From positions 7,936,508-8,000,507 of the forward strand of contig NC_059408.1 of NCBI RefSeq assembly GCF_905220565.1: DNA of 64,000 nt, written 5' to 3'. Each line of letters starts with the position of its first letter. Positions within the stretch are counted from its first letter, which is position 1. The translations under genes and the position numbers were made by a program. This stretch comes from Melitaea cinxia. Its lineage: Eukaryota > Arthropoda > Insecta > Lepidoptera > Nymphalidae. Under the pieces are notes generated by a model. It worked only from the letters and a program-made list of their open reading frames with translations. It was not told the DNA's origin and searched no databases. This document shows positions 1 through 10,154 of this stretch, one piece after another.

Positions 1-159
1 GTCATTTCTACGTCAGAGCTTCATTAAATTACCTTAATATTACCATTCTTGGACGTAAAGCTGAATATTTCCGCTGCGGGATTCCCTGCTTCAATCAAAA
101 TATTACTTTCCTTTGTGGAATCACTGATCTGCTCGCTTTACTTTCCTGTTTCACAAGCA

Positions 160-250
160 GGGCTGTTTACCTAGAATCTAGGTCTTAGATGATCGCCCTT
201 CAAGCGATAAGACCACCTTTGTACGTGTTCCCTTAAAATAAAATGAAATT
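160..250 (+). repeat. LINE 3' tail fragment
   Basis: GGTCTTAGATGATCGCCCTTC then AAGCGATAAGACCACCTTTG match the tail type seen at 9153 and, inverted, at 41077. Confidence 0.5.
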
Positions 251-367
251 ACATTGCTTTTTCAGCATAAAAATTGATGTATTAATGACTTATTAGTTAT
301 CATACAATTATTATTTTTAACATCTAGCTAGTCCTAAGGTTCCCTGGAGGTCCCTATGACAGCGATA

Positions 368-620
368 AGAACTTTTTATATTACAACGGCGGTAAAAAGA
401 CGTGCGGTCCACCTGATGGTAAGTGATTACCGTAGCCTATAGACGCCTGCAACACCAGAAGCATCACAAACGCGTTCCCGACCCTACTCTCGACCCTCCC
501 CAGAAGCTCTCCACTTTACTCACACAGGAACACAACGCTACTTAAGAAAAGTGTTATTGAGTTGTGATCTTCTACAAGTTTGACTCCTGAGGTATTGCTG
601 TACTGAGGGCTATTGCGGAT
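368..620 (+). repeat. Interspersed repeat R2
   Basis: Blocks CACCTGATGGTAAGTGATTA, CGTAGCCTATAGACGCCTGC and AACACCAGAAGCATCACAA followed by a degraded second half. A clearer copy is at 8212-8525. Confidence 0.65.
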
Positions 621-689
621 ACTCAGAAAGAAAAGTATTACTACATATTGTCTAAACCTAAACTCTAAACAGACGTAAAAGCAAGATTC

Positions 690-1780
690 CGCACTTTTAA
701 AATACACGAAACTTGTTGAACAAGATTTCGTGTAAAATTTTGTATAGAAATCGACACACTGAGCAGATGCTCAAGCACTTCGAGTTTGATATGGTTTCTT
801 AGGCCTTTTTTGAAACCAACTATTTTGTGTTATATCAGAAATATTTTTATTGTATGCAATTATATTTACAAAAACTTTGTAATTTATTTCAATAATCGAT
901 TTTAATTAATCACGTAATGGCTTTTAATGGCGCCAATATTAAGATTACAATGTCCATTAAATTATACAGATAGCAGAAATTATAGTATTTTAATTAATAA
1001 TGCTTGGTTAATATTAATTAAATTGAGGTAGGACACAGCAAGTTTGTTATAAATAAGAGGTTTGAATAAAACGTGCTTTAACTTTGCTGACAAAAACGAA
1101 GGTGATTTATATTGAAATTAATTTTAGTTACATATACAGAGTACAACAAAGGCACAGAATCCGCACAGATACATGAAAGATGGCAATAATAGTAATTTGA
1201 GTACTCACAAATTAACAAATTATTAGTATTTAAATACATATAGCAGAGCGCGCTATATTAGACATTGCACTCTACAGAAAAAGTCAAATTTTACAAAATT
1301 TATATAAAGTGTCGGTTAGTGATTAAATAAATTTTATTTTGTTTTATTTATTTCTTTACATAGATATATAGATATACAAAGCGAGTTGAATTCTACCAGA
1401 TAAGTAAAATATGTTTTTATTAATCTTAATTAATAATATTCTAGAAACAAAATTGATAAAATCTTTAAAATTAAAACAAGCCATATTACTTAACAGCTTA
1501 AGCGCTTGAACAACAAAAACTCTTAGAAAGATTAAAAATAGATTTAATCTTACTTGCTTGTTGCCTTGAATTTAACCTTTTATAATATATAAATAATTAA
1601 AATATCATACAATAATATTAAACAATATTCAATTTTTAAAACATTTTTAAAAGATAATTTTTAATCCTAACTTTTGACACATATTTATGGCTTTTTAACA
1701 ATCACACTAGAAAAACTTTTGAAAATAATAATTATATAATAAAATAAAATTAAAAATTATATAATTTTTAATTTTTAAAA
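690..1780. other. AT-rich DNA, nothing recognised
   Basis: No frame, repeat family or RNA gene that I can support. Confidence 0.5.
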
Positions 1781-2500
1781 TGACAAAAAGGAGGAGGTTC
1801 TTAATTCGACTAGCATATTTTTTATGTAACATACATCTTAGAACTTTTGACTGGGTGGACCGATTTCGATGATTTTTCTTTCAATAGAATAGTGGTGGTT
1901 TGATGCTCGTCATGTTGTCCCATTTAAATTTAATTGAGATCTGATAAGTATTTTTCGATTTATATCTAATAATGCGTATTTACTTGACTATTTTTTCGCA
2001 CACCTATATTGTATTACTTGTCGATTTAATTGAAATTTTTTTTTTTTTCGTTTGCGAGCAAATATAATTATTGAATAAAATCAAAATCAAAAACATCTTT
2101 ATTCAAATAGCACATATGAGCACTTTCGAATCGCCGTTTTACAAATTTAAACTAAAAATGATTATTATTTAGTAATCTTTTATTAGTAATCTTTGATAAC
2201 ACGCACTTGAATATTTTTTCGGCTACCTACGTTGTATTAGTCGATGTAATTGAAGTCGGTTTTTTTTTTTCGTTTGCGAGCAAACACAATTATTATCTAT
2301 ACTTCATAACTTTTTACTGAGTTCAACTTGATGATTCTTTTTTTAATTGAAATCTGGTGTTTGTAATGTGGTCGCATTTTAATTTTTTGATTTGTTTCAG
2401 AATGCGTATTTAATTGATTATTTTTTTGATTATAACTACTTTATGTTACTTGTCGATGTAAATCGAAGTCGGTTGTTTGTCATCACAATTATATTTCTAA
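1780..2500 (-). repeat. Repeat R4 cluster, three adjoining partial copies
   Basis: Blocks GGAGGAGGTTCTTAATTCGA, TTTTGACTGGGTGGACCGAT and TGCGTATTTACTTGAC, ending TCGTTTGCGAGCAAA, are seen at 1780-2070. Further partial units follow at 2180-2300 and 2300-2500. Between them, 2076-2110 (AAATCAAAATCAAAAACATC) looks like the end of another LINE. Confidence 0.65.
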
Positions 2501-2604
2501 GTTTACTCCTATTTAATTAGAAATACCTAATATTTTAAAATTTTTAAAATTACACACTACCATAATAAATTAAGGGCCTGTTTCAAAAGTAGTAAATAAA
2601 ATTC

Positions 2605-2760
2605 ATCCTTTTTTTTTACCCAGAGGAAATCCCTAACGGATGCCTACAGCCCGGGGGAGCTGGAGGGTATGTCCGAGTCGCACGGACTAAAACCTCTGGG
2701 GTGTTCCTTCGACACGCCTGGACGGAATCACAGGGACACAGTTGCACTTCCGCGATAGAT
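2605..2760 (+). repeat. GC-rich repeat fragment
   Basis: A compact GC-rich block (AGCCCGGGGGAGCTGGAGGG to ACAGTTGCACTTCCGCGATAG) bounded by two copies of AAAATTCATCCT (2596-2607 and 2761-2771), which look like target duplications. This suggests a short insertion of about 155 bp. Confidence 0.5.
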
Positions 2761-2764
2761 AAAA

Positions 2765-3686
2765 TTCATCCTGCTAGTAAATTATGAATAGATTTTAACT
2801 GCAGCAGGTAGAATAGGCTATTTGGACCTGTTTCTCCTCAACAAATAAACACCAACTTCTAGTTTTATATTTGCGAACAGAAATATGTTATAAAAAAAGT
2901 GAAATGCGTTTGCATAAATGAATAATATAGGAAAAACTTTTATCTGATGGATACTGCCATCCGTCAAATAGCGTTATCCATGACTGGTCATACAGGCCAT
3001 ACAACGTAAGTTGATTACTCAGTTGTAACTTCTGGTACTACCTTATATAAAATCATTATAAAAGTTCTTCTACAGTTACATAGATGTCAATATAAAACCT
3101 CGTCATAATTTTTAAATTTGTCAATAGATGGCAGCTCTGATTCCAAAATTTGTTATCTTTCAATGTTCAAAATTTTAATATTACAATATTATAAAATAAC
3201 TTGTCGTTTGTTTATTATACGTTATCAGTGATATTAAATTTAATAAAAAATTTAAGTAAATTTACATGTAAATTAACCGTATAAAGAAGTTATTGAAGAT
3301 AAATAGTAATGAATTTTAATGATCGATTAGGCAGGTAGGTTTTAGGTACATAATTACTAAGTACCTCCATTGAGTACATAAGAATTTCATCATTAATGAA
3401 ATGCTCTTATGCTTAGATAATAGATAGTAGCCGTTTTTCGCTGGTTTTGTAAAAAGAATATGCCATTACATTTCTTTTATGACTACAATTTAAAAACACA
3501 TATTATTAAACCTTTATAATTAGCATAATTAAAAAACTATTTCGAACAAATCTAAAACTTTAAACTCAATTTTCTCAGATTTAGATTTGTGAACTTTACT
3601 GCCTTTTATCTAAGCACAGTAGTATGAACAGGATTACAATAATATTTATGAAGTATTGAATAAAAATCACAAAATTAAAAATAATT
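2765..3686. other. AT-rich DNA, nothing recognised
   Basis: Only chance short frames. No known repeat blocks. Confidence 0.5.
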
Positions 3687-3965
3687 CGTCCGCTTTGGTG
3701 TAGTGGTGCGTATAGGTGCCTAAACACCGACGGTTTGCGGGTTCGATTCCCGCTCGCTATGGGTATATTTGTATTTGTACAAATATTTCTTTCTGGATTG
3801 GATGCCTGACCTTGTGGGTCTCCGCACCGTGCTTTGGAGGGCACGTTAAGCCGTCTGTCCTAGTTGTTATCATAAATACCCGATAGCTATCGTTACTCAT
3901 AGTAGGGAACTTCCCTAACCCGAAGTGGAGCAGCGTGGTGGATTAAGCTCCTATCCGGTGATGCG
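3687..3965 (+). mobile_element. tRNA-derived SINE, family A
   Basis: A box TGGTGTAGTGG near 3696 and B box GGTTCGATTCC near 3740. The body has GTGGGTCTCC, GCACGTTAAGCCGTC and GATAGCTATCGTTACTCATAG, and the tail has GGAGCAGCGTGGTGGATTAAGCTC. These blocks recur in the same order in six other copies in this window. The 3' end has lost the usual GCCCAGCAGTGGGATATTACAGGCT. Confidence 0.8.
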
Positions 3966-3998
3966 GTTAAATAAAAACCACAGAATCAAATAGAAATT

Positions 3999-4303
3999 GA
4001 TCGCTCTGGTGTAGTGGTGCGTGTATGCACCACATCGGCAGCTGCGGGTTCGATTCATACTGGAGATGGATATTTATTGATAATAATTTGTATTTGTACA
4101 AATATTGGTTTCCGATCTGGGTATCTGTCGAACTAGGTCTTCCTCGGCGTGTCTCAGGAAGCACGTTAAGCTGTCGGTGCTGGTAGTTATCTTAGACACC
4201 AGATAGCAAACGTTACCCATAGTAAGGAATTTATTCTCCAACTCACAGTAGAGCATCATGGCTGGTTAAGCTCCGAACCTTTTCTTTCATGGAGAGAGGG
4301 GCT
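3999..4303 (+). mobile_element. tRNA-derived SINE, family A, second tandem copy
   Basis: Starts about 34 bases after the previous copy, in the same orientation. A box TGGTGTAGTGG and B box GGTTCGATTC are kept. The body is more diverged (GCACGTTAAGCTGTC, GTTACCCATAGTAAGG). Confidence 0.75.
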
Positions 4304-5430
4304 AAGTTAGTTTATTAATTTGAAGAATATCCCTAAATAAACAGAATTTGAATTATTTAAACAGCAAAAAGGGCTAACGCGAGTAATTTTACAAATATTT
4401 TAAAACATAAGAGACCTAGTTTTAAAAGCTTTCATTTAACTTGCAATGTGTGTAAGGTATTATATTTGCTAGGGAGGGATCTTTGAACTCAATCTTGAGA
4501 ATCCAACAGATTTAGCTGAAATTTTGTATACACGTTTATGACATGGATGACAATGCATAGTAGCTGTACGACGTCTTTTTAGAATGGGTGGATTTAGATC
4601 CAATATGGCAGAACACCCAAGATGGCAGACTAGTTAATTTTAATATATACCTATATATATGGATAACAAATGAAAGCGCTGAGAGTAACTCGAATATAGT
4701 GATTTTATGTCTAATTCTAATCTATGGCGGACTAACTTTTCTATATTGTGGAGAAATAAATTTAAAAGTAAAAACCTTTTAAAAATCAGTCTTTATTTTA
4801 ATTTCGCTATAAAGACCAAAATAACCTTTTCCTTTAAAGCCTTTACTACACATTAATATGATATAAAAGCTGGTCGCGAGATTTACCTTTTTGGATAAAC
4901 AAGCAAATTAAACACGTTTATCTGAATGATTTAAATTTATAAAACTACTAATGCAAACTAAGTAAGAACTTAAATCTTGCGATAGGTTTTATATCGTGTA
5001 TGAAAACTATTTTATATATAAGTAGTTTAGTATTTTAAAAATAAATCGCGAGCGGGTTGGATTCCTGGCCAGGCTATATACGCCAACCGCCGTACAAAAC
5101 AGATTTTTGCAGACAACCCTGTGTCATCGTATTCGCGATGAAACAGCGATGGTTTTGGTGTATGATTTATCTATCAAACATGTGGGTGAAAATAACTAGT
5201 ATCAATATATCTGTTTATAGTACGTGTAGTGTGTGCCAACAAAGTAGTTATTGCAGCACAATAGACAACTAACATTAGCATTTTCTACAGGTTTTATACT
5301 TTCGGCAGGTACCGTAAACTAGACCTAGACTTTACGGATTACTTTGAGAGTTTTTTGGGGCTCACTTGACACGTTGCGATTTTGGTCATTTGGCGCGCTT
5401 TGTTTTTCTGCGAAAGCTCCCATCGGAAAA
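4304..5430. other. Intergenic, no supported gene
   Basis: Frames of 64-71 codons occur (4588, 5057) without recognisable motifs. A splice-acceptor-like TTTTCTACAG is at 5281-5290, before the coding-like stretch at 5431. Confidence 0.4.
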
Positions 5431-5635
5431 TGGACAAAATAAGACACGAAGTTCTCAAGGAGACAAGAGAATTTAATGCACTCAGAGTGCAACACAGGAG
5501 AGAGAAAATATCGTCCACAAACCAGGAGTTCAAGTGATAAACAATGAGTCACAGTTCTCTGAGCCTATCCAAGTAGTAGCGGACACTATTCCTATTGAAA
5601 ACGATGACAATCTGATTGATTATCGTACCTGTGGA
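5431..5635 (+). pseudogene. Coding-like stretch in two frames, unknown
   Basis: ATG 5431 opens MDKIRHEVLKETREFNALR and runs 34 codons to REKISSTNQEFK. At that point the protein-like reading continues one frame over as VINNESQFSEPIQVVADTIP and DDNLIDYRTCG, to a stop near 5635. The composition (acidic and polar, few rare residues) looks like real protein, unlike surrounding frames. I do not recognise a family. Probably an exon or pseudogene fragment with one frameshift. Confidence 0.35.
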
Positions 5636-5952
5636 TGAACCTGTATTTCATGAATTTGATACAGGCTGATATTTTTGAGTATTTTTTAAATATTTAATAA
5701 TAACTATGTTGATTTGTTTTGTAAGAATATTGATTTATTTTGTAAGAATATTAAATTGTTATTGTCCGGAATAATTTTAAGTACACATAGTACAACAGTT
5801 CTTATTAATATAGTAAGAATAATATTTCAATTAAACGACTGATTCTTTTTATCTTTATATTCGTTTAATTATATAAATAAGTCTGAAATATATGAAAAAC
5901 TATGTAAAATGTATACCTATATATTTTGTTTTAAAGATGTCAAAGAACTGCC

Positions 5953-6282
5953 TCATCATTACAGCCTATCACAGTCCACTGCTGGACATAGGCCTCCATA
6001 AGTTTACGCCAAAAATAGCGTGAACTCATGTGTTTTGCCCATAGTCACCACGCTGGGCAGGCGGGTAGGTGACCGCAGTGCTGGCTTTGTCGCACCGAAG
6101 ACGCTGCTGCCCGTCTTCGGCCTGTGTATTTCAAAGCTAGCAGTTGGATGGTTATCCCGCCACCGGTCGGCTTTTTAAGTTCCAATGTGGTAGTGGAACT
6201 GTGTTATCCCTTAGTCGCCTCTTACGACACCCACGGGAAGAGAGGGGGTGGCTAAATTCTTTAGTACCGTAGCCACACAGTA
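5953..6282 (-). repeat. Interspersed repeat R3
   Basis: On the minus strand it runs from TGTGTGGCTACGGTACTAAAG through CCCTCTCTTCCCGTGGGTG to CCAGCAGTGGACTGTGATAG. Three near-complete copies lie in this window (also 32243-32540 and 56624-56955). It carries a stem-loop (6095-6120) discussed in the findings. No pol III promoter boxes are seen. Confidence 0.8.
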
Positions 6283-6583
6283 CCTACAGCCTGAAGAACT
6301 GCCTGACCTGCACTAAAATTATCATTGACTTTCAGGCAAATTTTATGAGGTGTAAAACTAACCCCAACACTAGAGATTACTTTGACATCCTTTAAAAAAA
6401 CATATACAATTAATGGAGGGTCTTAGACTGCTGTGCTACACACATCTGAAAGCTAAGACTTCAAGTGTTCTGATGATGTAAAAAAGCTTGAATTGCAAGC
6501 ATATTTTATCGTGTAATGTAGAAAAACTTACAAAAACATGTCAAAGTAGCCCCCCCGGTTTACGGTATTATACCTATTCTTTA

Positions 6584-7197
6584 ATAATTGTGTTTGCTCG
6601 CAAACGAAAAAAAAACCGACTTCAATTACATCGACGAGTAGTACAACGTAGATCGACGAAAAAATAGTCAAGTAACTGCGCGTTATCAAAGATTACTCAA
6701 AAAGTATTTATCAGATCTCAATAAAATTTATATGTGACCACATGACAAACATCAGCTTTCGATTAAATTAAAAATTATTAAAATCGGTACACCCAGTAAA
6801 AAGTTATTGCGGATTTTCAAGAGTTACCCTCGATTTCTCTAAGATCCCATCATCAGATCCTGATTTCTTTATCATGGTACTAAACAAGGGATATCTTCTT
6901 TCCAACAAAAAAAGAATTATCAAAATCGGTACATCCAGTAGAAAGCTATGTGGTATAATATAATGTAGGTCGACGAAAAAAGCATCAAGTAAAAACGCAT
7001 TATTAGATATAGCTCGAAAAGTAGTTGTTAGATCTCAAATAAATTTAAATGGGACCAATTGGCACACACCACCTTTCGATTAAAAGAAAATTTGTCGAAA
7101 TCGCTCCACCCAGTCAAAAGTTCTGATGTAACATACATAAAAAAAAAAAAAAACAGTCGAATTGAGAACCTCCTCCTTTTTTCGAAGTCGGTTAAAA
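6584..7197 (+). repeat. Repeat R4, long copy
   Basis: Starts ATTGTGTTTGCTCGCAAACG and ends CCTTTTTTCGAAGTCGGTTAAAA. AACCGACTTC near the left and GAAGTCGGTT at the right are inverted. The AAAATCGGTACACCCAGTAA block occurs more than once, so this copy holds about one and a half units. Confidence 0.75.
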
Positions 7198-7199
7198 AC

Positions 7200-8211
7200 T
7201 CATCAGTGCAATTTTAATTAAAAAGTAATTTTGGAATTAATTAATTATAGAATAATTTTGAATAATATAAAAACAATTTCCATCCATTAAAACACATAGC
7301 TGAAGATCGTTTATAGTTTAAATCTCTTATCTCCACGCTTATCTCCTTTAAAACTATTGTTGGCAGCTTGAGCTTATACCTAGCGGTGCCCTCTAGTAGC
7401 TTATTTAGGAACTATTGCTCGACAATACAACGATAAGTTCGATTAGTTGATTTGGTTCAGACAGATAATTACAGATGGCTCTAATACTATATTATTTTGA
7501 TGGGAACGTAAAATATTTATTGCAAAATTTAAATATTTTTTTAAAATTCTTATTCAATGGGCTTCTTCGTTGATACATAGTTTCTTGACACAAAAAAAAA
7601 ATCAGCCTATTACGTCAAGTGGTTCTCGCGTTATTTTGCTATTACCCGTACATCTAAAACGTTAACGGTCAATGTAATTTTTTTAGCCGATTATTTTGAA
7701 TATAATAGTATTCAAAAAAGATTTCAAATGATATTTAACTTATACTTTGATCTATATCCTCTAAAATAGTGTGCATTTTATAGCATACTAACACACTGTT
7801 ATAAAGATATAGAGGCTTTTAGAAATTCGATAGTAAAGCATAGCCGGAGGCGTGTAATAAGTAGGAAAGTGGTCACATGAAAGGGACGCGTATTGAAAGG
7901 GACTATTTGAATTACCCGCACAATGAAAACAATTTCGAATCAACACCATATTTGTGGTTATAGCTCCATCAATGAAGGGAAGGAAAAGGGAACCTCATCA
8001 AAGAGAGCGATTTGAGTCAATTGGTGACACTCACAATTGCTCTTTCCGATTTGATGAAAATCTTGTCCGAAAAATTCCCTGTCACAAAACTTCCGCCTAT
8101 TATACGTCCTTCTCCGTTAAAGCTATTCGGCTTTGAAAAACTCCTAGATTTACCTAATCCTATTAAACTGAATCATAAATTTAACGACCCATCATTTTGT
8201 CTCACTTATTA
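7200..8211. other. Intergenic, nothing recognised
   Basis: Two overlapping short frames at 7954-8212 have no motif support. Confidence 0.45.
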
Positions 8212-8525
8212 AGGCGTTTTTTTATACAACTAGGTCGGCAAACAAGCGTATGGCTCACCTTATGGTAAGCGATCACCGTAGCCTATAGACGCCTGCAACA
8301 CTACCAGCATCACAAGCGCGTTGCCGACCGTACCCCCAATCCCTCCAGGAGCTCTGGTCACCTTACTCACCGCAGGAACACAATACTGCTTCAGAGCAGT
8401 ATTATTTAATGTATTATTTTTTTATGTTATCTGTGCTCATCTGTAAGGTCGAGGTACTTCCCCAGTCAGGCTGTTCCAGATTTTGAGCAGGAAATAACCT
8501 GCTGTACCCTACCTCAGTTATAATT
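8212..8525 (+). repeat. Interspersed repeat R2, near full copy
   Basis: Starts TTATACAACTAGGTCGGCAA and carries CGTAGCCTATAGACGCCTGC, TCCAGGAGCTCTGGTCACC, GGTCGAGGTACTTCCCCAG and AACCTGCTGTACCCTACCTC. It ends in TCAGTTATAA. No coding frame is apparent. Confidence 0.75.
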
Positions 8526-8657
8526 ATTTTATCTTATAAGAAATATGTATGTTCAGTATATTTTTATTGTTTATATATTTATATAAGTATACAATAATAT
8601 CATCCTATTTATTATAAGTACACGTCTGCCTGTCTGTATTCACTGGTCATAATATTT

Positions 8658-9230
8658 TCTGCAACACGGTTGCCTGGATGAGATCGCCTTTTAACCGACT
8701 TCCAAAAAAGGAGGAGGTTCTCAATTCGATTGCATATTTTTATGTATGTTACTTCAGAACTTTTGACTGGGTCGACTGATTTCAATAAAAAAAAATTATC
8801 GAAAGGTTGTGCGTGTCATTTGGTTCCATTTAAATTTATTTGAGATATAACAACTACTTTTCAAGTAATATCTAATAATGCGTTTTTACTTGACTATTTT
8901 TGCGTCGACCTACGTTGTATTATACCGCATAACTTTTTACTGGGTGTACCGATTTTTATGATTTTTAATTTAGTCGAAAGCTGATGCTTATCATGTGGTC
9001 ACGTTTAAATTTCATCGAGATCTGATTAAAATTTTTAAGTAATCTTTGATAACGCGTATTTACTTGACTATTTTTACGTCTACTTACGTTGCATTACTTG
9101 TCGATGTAATTGAAGTCGATTTTTTTTTCGTTTGCAAGCAAACACAATTATTAGCGATAAGACCGCCAATTGTATAAAGCTATGTTGTGTATCTAAATAC
9201 GTTACAATAAAGAATGTTTATTATTATAAT
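8658..9230 (+). repeat. LINE 3' tail interrupted by R4
   Basis: TGCCTGGATGAGATCGCC (to 8690) and AGCGATAAGACCGCCAATTG (from 9153) are two halves of one tail, ending in an AATAAAGAATGTTTATT region near 9210-9222. Confidence 0.65.
8691..9152 (-). repeat. Repeat R4 inserted in a LINE tail
   Basis: Begins TTAACCGACTTCCAAAAAAG and ends GCAAGCAAACACAATTATT. On both sides the sequence resumes a LINE 3' tail (TGCCTGGATGAGATCGCC before, AGCGATAAGACCGCC after), which fixes the repeat's ends. Confidence 0.75.
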
Positions 9231-9743
9231 GGTATCGTTTCAGGTTTTGCAATGCTTAGAAGTTTAAGACACGGTTTTCGTTTATACAAAAGAGGACTTA
9301 ATTAAAAAAAGGAGAAGTTTTAAACTTTAACTTAACTTTAACTTCATGTACCGATTTTGTTGATTCTTTTTTTATTCAAATACTTGCTTTTGAGTAGTTT
9401 TTTTTTAATTTCTTTAATAGTCTGTATTGTACTATACTTTTCCTTGTAACTTAAAGTCAGTTTTTATTTATTTCAGAACAAATACAATTATAGTACCATA
9501 AAAATATTTGTGATTGTGAATTGCCCTTCGAAACACGGGTCATTCGAATTTCAAATATATAAAACTACTGTATAAATTCTTTTACCAACCTCAGACTTTT
9601 TGATGGAATAACTATTGCATTTTTTAATCTGCAATATCAAGGAAAATTGCTTTTTCAGCAATAAAATGATAAATTTAAACCTTAAAAAATTATTTAACAC
9701 TTAATATGGATAAAAAAAAAATTTAAAAAATAGAATTAAGCGT
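9231..9743. other. AT-rich DNA downstream of the hexamerin gene
   Basis: Contains a weak R4-like remnant (TTAAAAAAAGGAGAAG, 9301-9316). Nothing else. Confidence 0.4.
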
Positions 9744-9749
9744 TTTATT
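9744..9749 (-). terminator. Possible poly(A) signal of the hexamerin gene
   Basis: AATAAA on the minus strand about 405 bases after the stop codon. I saw no nearer canonical hexamer, so the 3' UTR may be about 0.4 kb. In AT-rich DNA the motif is common by chance, so this is tentative. Confidence 0.3.
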
Positions 9750-10154
9750 CTCAATCGCTTAAATACACAAACTATTACATAAATTTTATAACTATATATA
9801 CATACATATATACATATGATTATATACCTATAGTACATACATACTAAAGACCTTTGTAAAGTGTGAGATCTATGGAGCTGATTGTAGTTGTCAGGGAAAT
9901 TTGTGTACTAATAAACTATTGAACAAAAATAGGAACATAACAGTCTACTACATAAAAACGACATTCTGTGTAGTCTTTGGTATCGAATACAATAGATACA
10001 TTTATCATACATCATGAATAAATATTACGTAACATACATAAATCATAAATAAATACGACAATAAATATACAATGACATTCAATGCATAAACTATAAAAAT
10101 AAATTGCACTTTGGTATTTCACTTCAAACTCCTATCTTATGTAACTGGACGGCT

